Below, piece after piece: positions 1-7,298 of a DNA stretch of 10,903 nt. The notes beneath the pieces were generated by a model. The model was not told the DNA's origin and did not search any database. It saw nothing but the letters and a program-made list of their open reading frames with translations. How positions within the stretch are numbered: position 1 is the stretch's first letter; every line of letters starts with the position of its first letter. Origin of the DNA: Planctomycetales bacterium (lineage in GTDB: Bacteria; Planctomycetota; Phycisphaerae; SM23-33); contig DAOVFI010000055.1 of NCBI GenBank assembly GCA_030673005.1, forward strand, positions 1-10,903, written 5' to 3'. The position numbers and the translations under genes are program-made.

Positions 1-922
1 GAAGGTGGTCGTAGTCGATGCTCGAGGCCGGCTGCTGTCGGGAGGCGGCGGCAGCGAACTGGCCGGTAAGGCCGGAACGTTCCTCGATTACAAGAGCCGG
101 GTTGAGGAGTATCTGTCCGACAAGGCCGAGGACATGCTGGCGGTGGCGCTGGGTCCCAATCGCGCTTCGGTCCGCATTGACGCCGTCATCGAGACCAGCC
201 GGATAAACGAAACAATCGAGACCTACGACCCGGACAAGCGGGTGATTACGAAAGAGGAGATTAAGAGCAAGTCCTCCGCACCGGTAGCGCCCGCCGCCGC
301 CGGCGCCAAGGCCGGCACCAAGACCAGCGAAGAGAACACCGTCAGCGAATACCGCGTCAGTCGCACCGTCAAGCAGAAGACGGACCTTCCGGGAAAAGTA
401 ATGTCCCTGACCGTGGCGGCCTTCGTGGACCTTTCCCCGCCGCCCAAACCCGAAGGCTCCGAAGAAGAAGCGCCCGCCCCGACTCTTACCGTCAAGGAAG
501 TCGAGGAGATCATCCGCAACGCCATCGGATTGAAGACGACCGATACGCTGAAGGTGGTATCGACGAAGTTTCCGGCTTCGGCCTTGTCCGAGGCGCTCGA
601 TATGCCCGAAGAGGCAGGCGGATTCACCGATCCGGATTTCCTGCTGGAGATGGCCAGAAGGTTCTCGCTCGGGATACTGGTGATTGGCGCGTTGCTGGCG
701 TTGCGGATATTCCGGGGTTCGAAGAAGAAGACCGAGGCCGGAGCAGCCGCCGCACTTGAAGGGCAGCCCGGCGGTCAGCCTGCGGGTCTGCTGCCGGGAG
801 GGTCGCTCGAAGCGAACCCGGAACTCCTGAAGTCCCAGATCAGCAATGCCCTTCAGGAAAATCCTGATGAAGTCAAACGTCTGTTTCTCAGTTGGGTTAA
901 CTCCGAGAGTGGAGGAGCGTAA
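1..922 (+). CDS. fliF: Flagellar MS-ring protein FliF, C-terminal part (5' truncated by window edge)
   Basis: FliF forms the membrane MS ring, the base on which the switch and export gate assemble. The reading frame is open from base 2 and has no start in the window, so about the last 306 residues are present. Residues below are counted from the GTG at base 5. The piece opens with the 'VVDARGRLLS' stretch typical of the end of the second ring-building motif. The third ring-building/beta-collar region follows, with the family signature SEYRVSRTVKQK (about 114-125). An Ala/Pro/Lys-rich insert (about 90-110) and a Pro/Glu-rich insert (about 145-160) look like collar loops. The C-terminal membrane helix is at about 217-237, followed by a basic KKK. 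The last ~30 residues (ALQENPDEVKRLFLSWV) match the cytoplasmic tail that binds the FliG N-domain. The stop codon abuts the fliG start, which suggests coupled translation. Confidence 0.96.
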   Translation, partial: KVVVVDARGRLLSGGGGSELAGKAGTFLDYKSRVEEYLSDKAEDMLAVALGPNRASVRIDAVIETSRINETIETYDPDKRVITKEEIKSKSSAPVAPAAAGAKAGTKTSEENTVSEYRVSRTVKQKTDLPGKVMSLTVAAFVDLSPPPKPEGSEEEAPAPTLTVKEVEEIIRNAIGLKTTDTLKVVSTKFPASALSEALDMPEEAGGFTDPDFLLEMARRFSLGILVIGALLALRIFRGSKKKTEAGAAAALEGQPGGQPAGLLPGGSLEANPELLKSQISNALQENPDEVKRLFLSWVNSESGGA

Positions 923-1957
923 GTGGCATTGAGCGGCCCGAAAAAAGCGGCAATGTTGTTGATGCACCTGGACCCATCGACGGCGGCGGAACTGCTCCGG
1001 TCGGCAGAGCCTGAATTCGTAACGGCGGTCGCGGCTGAATTGTCTTATCTCAGCCAGCCGGAGCAGGCGGGGAAAATCGACTTCAACGAGCCGATTAAGG
1101 AGTTTTTTCGCCTGCTTTACGGTCAAAACGACAAACCCGGCGGGGATCAATTCGTCAAGGAAATACTCCAGGGCGTTCTCGGCGAGCGGAAGTCGCAGGA
1201 TGTCATAGAGCAGGTGAACGAGCGCGTTCAGGCGCGAGATCCGTTCCGGCACGTTCGTTCGGCCGAGGTCGGCGATATTTTTCAGGCCCTGTCCGGCGAA
1301 TCGGCCCAGGTGGTCACGATTGTGCTTTCGGAACTGCCGTCGGGCAAGAGCGCCGAATTGCTCGGCATGCTCGATGTGGATACCCGCTCAAAAGCGGTGC
1401 GCGGCATGACCGGCGGACTGGAGGCCTCGCCGGCGGCTAAGGTGCGGGTAGCCAGCGTGATTCATGAGCGTATGGTTCAGTCCGTTCAGGATGAAGATGA
1501 AGGCGAAACAACCGCAGCGGCCCCGGCAGCAGCACCCGATAAGCAGAAGAAAAAGCGCAGGAAAGTGGCGATCCTGTTGCGGGGTATGGAAATGGAAATG
1601 CGCGACGGGTTAATCAAGTCGCTCGAAGAACAGGACAGCGAAAATGCCCAGGCCGTAAAGGACTTGATGGTGATATGGGATGACTTGCCCGTAGTGGCCG
1701 AACGCGCGCTTCAGGAGGCGCTGCGATCGGCGGATTCACGAAAACTCGCCCTGGCGCTCGTCGAGGCGGAAGAAAAAACATCAGCGAAGATACGTGAGAA
1801 TATCTCCGACCGCGCCAAGTCGATGCTCGAAGAGGAAGAGTCGCTGCTGTCGAACCCCAAGAGCGGCGATGTCGAGCAGGCAAGAGAAGACATAGTGAAG
1901 GTGCTTCGCGAAATGAACGACAAGGGCGAATTGCAGTTCGAGGAAGGTGAAGGTTAA
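923..1957 (+). CDS. fliG: Flagellar motor switch protein FliG (divergent)
   Basis: FliG sits on FliF and carries the charged face on which the stators push. The 344 residues are close to the usual ~330-345. The GTG start directly follows the fliF stop and has a strong GGAGGAG site at 911-917. The N-domain (1-100, 'SGPKKAAMLLMHLDPSTAAELL') resembles the family's FliF-binding domain. The middle domain (about 112-185) has ESAQ at 126-129 where the family usually has EHPQ. A long acidic/Ala/Lys linker (187-213) precedes the C-terminal domain (214-340). Aligning by eye to E. coli torque residues: R281 is kept as R297, D288/D289 become E304/E305, R297 becomes K313, and K264 becomes V280. Charge is therefore mostly preserved, with one loss. 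Identity is firm from the C-domain and from position between fliF and fliH. Confidence 0.96.
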   Translation: MALSGPKKAAMLLMHLDPSTAAELLRSAEPEFVTAVAAELSYLSQPEQAGKIDFNEPIKEFFRLLYGQNDKPGGDQFVKEILQGVLGERKSQDVIEQVNERVQARDPFRHVRSAEVGDIFQALSGESAQVVTIVLSELPSGKSAELLGMLDVDTRSKAVRGMTGGLEASPAAKVRVASVIHERMVQSVQDEDEGETTAAAPAAAPDKQKKKRRKVAILLRGMEMEMRDGLIKSLEEQDSENAQAVKDLMVIWDDLPVVAERALQEALRSADSRKLALALVEAEEKTSAKIRENISDRAKSMLEEEESLLSNPKSGDVEQAREDIVKVLREMNDKGELQFEEGEG

Positions 1958-1959
1958 CG

Positions 1960-2532
1960 GTGATGAAGAATCATGTAGAGATACAGATTCCGCGTCCTGT
2001 CTCGTCGGTCAATGTGGTTCCGGGCCGGAGCGGCGGTTCTGTTTCTGCGCCGCCCCCGCGGCAGACTGCTCCGGCCGGTCGCGCCGGAGGCGGAGCCGAC
2101 CGGGAACTCGCCGGGCTGCGCAGCGCCCGGCAGGCACTGGAAAAGGCGGTCGTCAAATTCGGTGAAATCCATGAACGTTTTTTCAAAGAGGCCGAGGAAC
2201 AGTTGTTGAACCTGTCCATAGAGATTGCAAGGAAAGTCCTCAAGCAGGAGATTCAGACCGAGCGGCACAAAATCGAACCCGTCGTCCGCGAGGCGCTCAG
2301 TCGCGTTCCCGACGGGATCAAGGTCGTGGTGCATCTTCACCCCGACGATCTTGCCCGCTGCGAATCGGCCCGGAAGGATACCGACCAGGCCGGTTCGGAC
2401 AATATCAGTTTCATCGCCGATCGGAAAGTCCAGCCGGGCGGATGCCTGCTGGAAACGCCGCAGGGAACAGTGGAATCATCCATCGACGCCCAGCTGGAAG
2501 AGATCGCCGGCGCTATGAAGAATCCGGAGTAA
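1960..2532 (+). CDS. fliH: Flagellar assembly protein FliH (export ATPase stator)
   Basis: FliH dimers tether and restrain the FliI ATPase at the export gate and C-ring, playing the part of a V/F-ATPase peripheral stalk. The 190-residue product is on the short side for the family. A Pro/Gly/Ala-rich, probably disordered N-terminus (10-47) is followed by a long amphipathic helix or coiled coil (about 50-110). A C-terminal alpha/beta domain then carries the family pattern: 'KVVVHLHPDDLARCE' (121-135), 'ISFIADRKVQPGGCLLET' (149-166) and a closing helix after 'GTVESSIDAQLEEI'. The start is GTG 1960 or the adjacent ATG 1963, both downstream of the purine-rich AGGAAGGTGAAGG at the end of fliG. Its place just before fliI supports the call. 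Confidence 0.9.
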   Translation: MMKNHVEIQIPRPVSSVNVVPGRSGGSVSAPPPRQTAPAGRAGGGADRELAGLRSARQALEKAVVKFGEIHERFFKEAEEQLLNLSIEIARKVLKQEIQTERHKIEPVVREALSRVPDGIKVVVHLHPDDLARCESARKDTDQAGSDNISFIADRKVQPGGCLLETPQGTVESSIDAQLEEIAGAMKNPE

Positions 2533-2538
2533 TAAAGC

Positions 2539-3915
2539 GTGTTGGTTAATCTGGACAGATACCGGAGCAGGTTGCAGGAAGTGGACCTGATACCCTATCG
2601 CGGCACGGTAATTCGCGTGGCCGGGATGGTAGTGGAATCGAAGGGTCCGCCGGTCGGCGTCGGTCAACTATGCGAGATCCGCCTTGCCGACGGGCGGCGC
2701 GTGCTCGCCGAGGTGGTGGGTTTCCGCGACGAGAACCGCATACTGCTCCCGCTGGAGGGCATTGGCGGGATAGCGCCCGACGATCCGGTCGTCGCCCGCC
2801 GCTCGCCGCGTCATATTCGTCTCGGCGAGGGCGTCCTCGGTCGGGTTATCGACGGTCTTGGCAGGCCGATTGACTCGAAAGGACCGCTGGACGGGACCGA
2901 CCTGCGGGCGCTGGACGGCGCATCCGTGCCGCCGTTGAGCCGGCGAAAGATTACCGAACCGCTGGCGTTCGGCATCCGGTCATTCGACGGGCTGCTGACG
3001 TGCGGGAAGGGACAGCGGATGGGCATATTCGCCGGAAGCGGCGTGGGCAAGAGCCTGCTGCTCGGCGAGATAGCGCGGACCAGCGCCGCCGACGTCAACG
3101 TCGTCGCCCTTATCGGCGAGCGAGGCAGAGAGGTCAGGCAGTTCCTAGAAGAGTCCCTGGGCTACGAAGGCCTGGCCCGCAGCGTGGTGGTCGTAGCGAC
3201 GGCCGACACTTCCCCCATCCAGCGCGTCAAGGGCGCCTTCACGGCCATTACCATCGCCGAGTATTTCCGCGATATGGGCAAAGACGTCCTGTTCATGATG
3301 GATTCGCTGACAAGGTTCGCGCAGGCCCAGCGGGAGATCGGACTGGCCGCCGGGGAACCGCCGACCACTAAGGGCTATTGCCCCAGCGTATTCGCCATGA
3401 TGCCGATGCTTACCGAACGCCTCGGAAGCGCCGAGACGGGCAGCATTACCGGGGTCGTTACGATCCTCGTCGAGGGCGACGACCTGACCGACCCTGTGGC
3501 GGATTCGGCGCGTTCGCTGCTGGACGGGCACATCGTGTTGTCGCGCAGGCTCGCCGAGCAGGGGCATTACCCGGCGGTCGATATCCTCCAGTCCGTCAGC
3601 CGGCTGATGGACTCGGTTACCACCGCCGAGCATCAGGCGGCGGCCCGGAAGTTCAGGGCGATATATTCGACGTATCAGAACGCCGAAGACCTCATCAACA
3701 TCGGGGCGTTCTCGCCGGGCAGCAACCATCGAATCGACAAGGCCGTATCACTGATCGATCGGGTCAACGACTTTCTGGTCCAGCAGATCGGGGTGCAGTC
3801 GCCTTTCGAGCAGACTGTTGAGCGGCTCTGCGAGGTAAGCCGGTCGTGGGAATTCCTGCTGCCGGACGAGAAGGAAACCGCCGGCGCTAAACAGGGCGGT
3901 AAGGTGAGCAAATGA
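2539..3915 (+). CDS. fliI: Flagellum-specific export ATPase FliI
   Basis: FliI is the cytoplasmic hexameric ATPase of the flagellar type III export apparatus and uses ATP to unload and unfold export substrates. The 458 residues match the family's usual ~440-460. An N-terminal beta-barrel domain (about 1-95) precedes the F1-beta-like core. The Walker A loop is AGSGVGKS (165-172), the catalytic-glutamate loop is GERGREV (193-199, Glu194), and Walker B is DVLFMMDSLTR (249-259, Asp255). 'GEPPTTKGYCPSVFA' (272-286) and 'EGDDLTDPVADSARSLLDGH' (312-331) are typical of the FliI/SctN group rather than of true F1-beta. No catalytic residue is missing. The GTG start has a GGAG at 2526-2529 that overlaps the end of fliH. 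Confidence 0.98.
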   Translation: MLVNLDRYRSRLQEVDLIPYRGTVIRVAGMVVESKGPPVGVGQLCEIRLADGRRVLAEVVGFRDENRILLPLEGIGGIAPDDPVVARRSPRHIRLGEGVLGRVIDGLGRPIDSKGPLDGTDLRALDGASVPPLSRRKITEPLAFGIRSFDGLLTCGKGQRMGIFAGSGVGKSLLLGEIARTSAADVNVVALIGERGREVRQFLEESLGYEGLARSVVVVATADTSPIQRVKGAFTAITIAEYFRDMGKDVLFMMDSLTRFAQAQREIGLAAGEPPTTKGYCPSVFAMMPMLTERLGSAETGSITGVVTILVEGDDLTDPVADSARSLLDGHIVLSRRLAEQGHYPAVDILQSVSRLMDSVTTAEHQAAARKFRAIYSTYQNAEDLINIGAFSPGSNHRIDKAVSLIDRVNDFLVQQIGVQSPFEQTVERLCEVSRSWEFLLPDEKETAGAKQGGKVSK

Positions 3916-4370
3916 AGCGTTTTCGATGGCCATTGCAGCGGTTGCTCGATGTAACTGTCCAGCGGGAACGGGCCGCAAGGGCGAAGTTGTTTCGCCTTTC
4001 ACAGGAGATTGCCGCGGCGCATCGGGAGATATTTCGACTACAGGCGTCCCTGCGAAGCGCCCTGGACGAACTAGCCGACCTGGAAATGGAAAAACGGCTT
4101 ATCGCACAGGAGGTGTTCATGCGGTACGCCGAGGCCGAGGAAGCAAAACTGGACCTGATGAGGGAGAAACTCAAGGCCCTCCAGGAGCGACAATCTGAGA
4201 ATCTGACCGAGTTCAAGAAGGCCAAATCCTCGCGTGAGACGCTCGAGCGGCTTCGGGACGAAGCGCTTCGGCGCCACACGAGAGAAACACTGAAAGCCGA
4301 ACAGAAACAACTGGACGAAAGTTCACAGGCCGCATTCGCCCGTGAACTGATTAAGCAGACGGGCCGATAG
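3912..4370 (+). CDS. fliJ: Flagellar export protein FliJ
   Basis: FliJ is a small coiled-coil protein that inserts into the FliI hexamer like the F1 gamma stalk and links it to FlhA; it also handles export chaperones. The 152-residue product is the usual length. It begins with the family's basic/aromatic opening 'MKRFRWPLQRLLDVTVQRE' and is almost wholly a charged alpha helix rich in Glu, Lys, Arg and Leu, consistent with a two-helix antiparallel coiled coil. Its ATG overlaps the fliI stop (ATGA at 3912-3915), so translation is probably coupled. Sequence similarity in this family is always weak, so the call rests on the N-terminal pattern, the coiled coil, the length and the position after fliI. 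Confidence 0.9.
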   Translation: MKRFRWPLQRLLDVTVQRERAARAKLFRLSQEIAAAHREIFRLQASLRSALDELADLEMEKRLIAQEVFMRYAEAEEAKLDLMREKLKALQERQSENLTEFKKAKSSRETLERLRDEALRRHTRETLKAEQKQLDESSQAAFARELIKQTGR

Positions 4371-4390
4371 GCCCGGGTGAGGAGTACAAG

Positions 4391-5050
4391 ATGTCGGGCA
4401 AGATGCGAATTATTATCCTGGCGGCAATTGCGATAGTAGGTTTTGGCGTCTCATACCTTGCGTCAAACTGGTTTGGCGGGTCGGAAAAGCCGGTTCCGCA
4501 GACCGCGTCCGGTCAGGAGCAGCAGGCGGACGTATTTGCGCAGATGGTCATGCCGGAATCGGCAGGACCGATAGCGATCGCCAAGCGGGAAAATCAACTG
4601 ATGGGGCTGATAAAAGAGGTCCGCCTGAAAGTCTCGGATTACAAGAAAATGAACAAGGAGCTGGAGAAGCGCGAGAGGCGAATCCAGATGGCCGGTGAAG
4701 CGCTTAAGAAGCAGGCGAAGGAACTGGAAGCGCTGCGGATGCAGCTGGTGCTCCCCCTGACCCGGATGCGGGAAACCATAGCGGAGATGGAAAACACGCG
4801 TATCCGGATCGCAAAGGAAGAAAATGTCAACATGAAGCACATTGCGCAGGTGTGCGAGAAGATGGATTCGACCAGCAGCAGCCAGATGCTCACCGGGATG
4901 TGCAGGAACAACCAGGAAGACGACGCGGTAAAGATACTCTACTTTATGTCGAAGCGGTCTGCCGGAAAACTCCTGTCTGAAATAACCGACAAGGCGCTCG
5001 CCGCCAGGCTGTGCGGAAAGTTGAAGAAGGTTCATCAAGAGAAAGGTTAA
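4391..5050 (+). CDS. YlxF/MotE-type membrane coiled-coil protein with MgtE-N-like domain
   Basis: This 219-residue protein has one N-terminal membrane helix (about 6-25), a short linker, a long charged coiled coil (about 62-145) and a compact helical C-terminal domain (about 147-215, 'IAQVCEKMDS...DDAVKILYFMSKRSAGKLLSEI'). The C-terminal domain follows the repeated pattern of the MgtE N-terminal/FliG-like fold. This architecture and its position directly after fliJ match YlxF of the Bacillus fla/che operon and the MotE family. In Sinorhizobium, MotE is reported as a periplasmic chaperone of the stator-associated protein MotC. Here a role in stator assembly or placement is inferred from the neighbouring motA/motB genes, not shown. 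The start is well supported: GTGAGGAG lies about 6 bases upstream of ATG 4391. Two Cys, at 155 and 171, lie in the C-terminal domain, with a third at 208. Confidence 0.78.
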   Translation: MSGKMRIIILAAIAIVGFGVSYLASNWFGGSEKPVPQTASGQEQQADVFAQMVMPESAGPIAIAKRENQLMGLIKEVRLKVSDYKKMNKELEKRERRIQMAGEALKKQAKELEALRMQLVLPLTRMRETIAEMENTRIRIAKEENVNMKHIAQVCEKMDSTSSSQMLTGMCRNNQEDDAVKILYFMSKRSAGKLLSEITDKALAARLCGKLKKVHQEKG

Positions 5051-5054
5051 TCCC

Positions 5055-5852
5055 GTGGATATTGCAACAATTATTGGCGTAATTCTGGGCTTCATTTGTA
5101 TCGTCGGCGCTATCCTCACCGGCAGCAGTATCGCCCTGTTCATTCACATTCCCTCGATGCTGATCGTTGCGGGAGGAATGCTTGCGGCGACGCTGATCCA
5201 TTTCTCGCTCAAGCAGGTGATGACGATCATGCCGGTTATCAAGAAGACCCTGTTTTATAAGCTGCCATCGTCGCAGGAACTGGTGCAGAACATGGTGAAC
5301 TACTCGGCCATCAGTCGGCGGGACGGCGCCTTGGCGCTGGAGCAGAAACTCGCCGACGTAACCGACCCGTTTCTGCTCAAGGCAATGCGGCTGGTTGTGG
5401 ACGGGCAGGATGAAAACGTAGTCGCCGATACACTCGCCACCGAGATTCAGTACCTCCAGGAGCGCCACCAGGACGGAAAGAAGATAATGGAGTTCATGGG
5501 CGCTGCGGCCCCGGCGTTCGGAATGATCGGGACGCTGATCGGTCTGGTGGCGATGCTCCAGAACCTCTCCGACCCTTCAGGCCTGGGCGCCGGTATGGCG
5601 GTGGCGTTGATTACGACGTTCTACGGGGCGTTGTTGGCGAACCTTGTCTTCATCCCGCTGGCGGGCAAACTGGGAATCCGTTCCAAGCAGGAAACACTGA
5701 TGCGTGAGATGATAACCGAAGGCGTAATCGGCATCGCACGCGGTGAAAGCCCGACCGTGGTGCGCGAGCGAATGCAGGCCCTGATGTCGGCCAAGCACCG
5801 TGAGGAACTCAAGCCGGACATCGGCGCGGCGGGGAAATCGCAGGCGGCGTAA
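5055..5852 (+). CDS. motA: Flagellar stator subunit MotA (PomA/MotP-like)
   Basis: MotA/PomA pentamers surround a MotB dimer to form the ion-driven stator. The 265 residues have four membrane helices (about 5-23, 32-50, 147-169, 181-203), a cytoplasmic loop, and a cytoplasmic tail. The loop contains R88, R89 and E96 ('SRRDGALALE'), the charges that contact FliG. The two functional prolines are P153 (AAPAFGMIGT) and P201 (FIPLAGKL). Threonines T160, T187 and T188 sit where sodium-type PomA has T158/T185/T186, and the helix-3/4 region reads like PomA and MotP rather than proton-type MotA. The GTG start is 4 bases after the previous stop, with GAAAGG at 5041-5046. The stop abuts the motB1 ATG, so subunit synthesis is probably coupled. 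Confidence 0.95.
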   Translation: MDIATIIGVILGFICIVGAILTGSSIALFIHIPSMLIVAGGMLAATLIHFSLKQVMTIMPVIKKTLFYKLPSSQELVQNMVNYSAISRRDGALALEQKLADVTDPFLLKAMRLVVDGQDENVVADTLATEIQYLQERHQDGKKIMEFMGAAAPAFGMIGTLIGLVAMLQNLSDPSGLGAGMAVALITTFYGALLANLVFIPLAGKLGIRSKQETLMREMITEGVIGIARGESPTVVRERMQALMSAKHREELKPDIGAAGKSQAA

Positions 5853-6551
5853 ATGTTGATAAAAAAGCAAAAGCCCGAAGAAGACTCCGCGCCCGGCGCG
5901 CCGGCGTGGATGACGACCTTCAGCGACTGCATGACGCTGCTGCTGACGTTCTTCGTGCTGCTGCTGAGTTTCTCGTCGTTTGACGAGGAGAAACTCAAAC
6001 CGTTGGAGGGGGCCTTCGAAGCCAGACCGTTCCCGTCGATATTCGACAGCCCACACGCCAAGGATGACTCACTGATCGAAGAAGAACCCCCGGTCTTCGA
6101 CAGGACGGCAAAGGGCGCCGAAAAACCCTCTTCAGAGAGCATCGAGCATGTAAAAAATCCGAAAGAACCCAGACCGATAGTGATTGAAACGGATGCGTAT
6201 CGTGACGAAAGGGTTTTCTATATCCCTTTCGGAAGATTGTTTCTCGGCAAGGGCGGGATCATGAAGGTTACGGGACGGGAGTACCTCAAGGGTATTGCCT
6301 CGTTCATAAGGCTCATGCCGTGCAAGGTGGTTATAAGCGCAGCGGAGCCGGGACAGTCGCAGTCGGAGCGGAAAGGACGGTCCGAAAATGAATTGCGCAA
6401 GAGCCTGGTGGTTCTACAGTTCTTTACGGACCAACAGAATATTTCCGCCGACCGTTTAAGCCTTTCGGTTTCGGATTTTTCCGTGCCTCATCGCTTTCAG
6501 AGTGAAGGGGTCGTGCGGATCGTTTTATTGGCCAGGGATATAACACAGTGA
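5853..6551 (+). CDS. motB: Flagellar stator subunit MotB, first copy (MotB1), degenerate OmpA-like domain
   Basis: MotB/PomB carries the ion-binding aspartate and anchors the stator to peptidoglycan. This 232-residue protein has a short charged N-terminus and one membrane helix (about 22-42) with 'AWMTTFSDCMTLLLTFFVLL', close to PomB. Asp25 corresponds to PomB Asp24 and E. coli MotB Asp32. A linker (45-110) leads to the periplasmic part (about 110-230), which has the length and the beta/alpha order of an OmpA-like peptidoglycan-binding domain. However, the usual GHTD motif is replaced around 160-166 (ISAAEPG), and the LSxxRA helix reads 'ENELRKSLVVLQFF' without the conserved Arg. Peptidoglycan binding may be altered or lost. 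The ATG directly follows the motA stop and there is no clear Shine-Dalgarno, which suggests coupling. The end overlaps motB2 (GTGA). Confidence 0.9.
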   Translation: MLIKKQKPEEDSAPGAPAWMTTFSDCMTLLLTFFVLLLSFSSFDEEKLKPLEGAFEARPFPSIFDSPHAKDDSLIEEEPPVFDRTAKGAEKPSSESIEHVKNPKEPRPIVIETDAYRDERVFYIPFGRLFLGKGGIMKVTGREYLKGIASFIRLMPCKVVISAAEPGQSQSERKGRSENELRKSLVVLQFFTDQQNISADRLSLSVSDFSVPHRFQSEGVVRIVLLARDITQ

Positions 6552-7294
6552 ATAAGGGCGGCAAACCACCGGAAGACGAAGGCGCCGGGACACCTGGCTG
6601 GGTTGTGTCGTTCACCGACATGATTACGCTGCTGCTGGCGTTCTTCGTGTTGCTTCAGGCGTTTGCCAAGGAGCAGAACCCGGACCTGTTCTTCGAGGGG
6701 CAGGGCGCGTTCCGCAGGGCTATTGCCGGGATGGGGATTCCCGACATCCTCTTCGGAAAAAAGCAGATTTTTGAGGGTGAATCCCGAAAGAAGAGGTATC
6801 CCACAGAAGAGGAAGAGAAGAAAATTACCCGAAGTCGGGTCATGGACGCTGAAGATGAGAAAATTCGACAGATCTTTAAGGACTTGCAGCGCAAGATGCA
6901 TACGGAAACCGCCGACATAAAGACCAGGCAGATTAACATAATTTCAACGCCCGTTGAATTTGAGCGTTCCGGCGTATCCCTGAACGCGCAGGCGCGTAAG
7001 TATCTGAAATCAATGGCGTTGAATATGAAGCAGAATCTGGACAGCAGCGCGACGAAGATTTACGTCGTCGGTTCGGCTGCGGACGTTTCCGGCCGGCAGG
7101 ACAAGTGGATACTTTCGGCCCGTCGGGCACAAGCGGTGGCGGATTTCCTGCGCGTTGCGCTTCGGGACGAGACGGGCGCCAGACGCTGGAAGTTGATTTC
7201 ATGGGGGTCAGGGTCGGGACCGAAGCAGAATTCGCGGCCCGATGCCGCCGCACGGAAGGAATTTATCAGGATCGCAATCATTGGAGTGAATTGA
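6548..7294 (+). CDS. motB: Flagellar stator subunit MotB, second copy (MotB2)
   Basis: This is a second, non-identical MotB-family protein of 248 residues encoded directly after MotB1. It has one membrane helix (about 18-40) with 'GWVVSFTDMITLLLAFFVLL'; Asp24 is the ion-binding residue. A long charged linker (about 65-125) includes a Glu/Lys-rich stretch. The OmpA-like domain (about 128-246) is closer to the family than in MotB1: 'IYVVGSAAD' stands for the GHTD strand and 'ILSARRAQAVADFL' (188-201) keeps the LSxxRA Arg. The His/Thr of GHTD are replaced. The GTG start overlaps the MotB1 stop (GTGA, 6548-6551). It could form a MotB1/MotB2 heterodimer with MotA, or alternative homodimers; the sequence cannot decide. 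The length and intact domains argue against a decaying duplicate. Confidence 0.88.
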   Translation: MNKGGKPPEDEGAGTPGWVVSFTDMITLLLAFFVLLQAFAKEQNPDLFFEGQGAFRRAIAGMGIPDILFGKKQIFEGESRKKRYPTEEEEKKITRSRVMDAEDEKIRQIFKDLQRKMHTETADIKTRQINIISTPVEFERSGVSLNAQARKYLKSMALNMKQNLDSSATKIYVVGSAADVSGRQDKWILSARRAQAVADFLRVALRDETGARRWKLISWGSGSGPKQNSRPDAAARKEFIRIAIIGVN

Positions 7295-7298
7295 AACC

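Noticed and set aside
3145..3729. Long antisense open frame of 194 codons inside fliI.
   Set aside because: It is the complement of a strongly conserved ATPase gene in GC-rich DNA, shows no family motif, and has no gene context.
4463..5143. Antisense open frame of 226 codons across the MotE-like gene and motA.
   Set aside because: It spans two well-supported + strand genes and its His/Leu/Arg-rich composition is typical of a shadow frame.
6548..7294. Second MotB as a pseudogene or frameshifted continuation of the first.
   Set aside because: Each has its own membrane helix with the ion-binding Asp and its own complete periplasmic domain.
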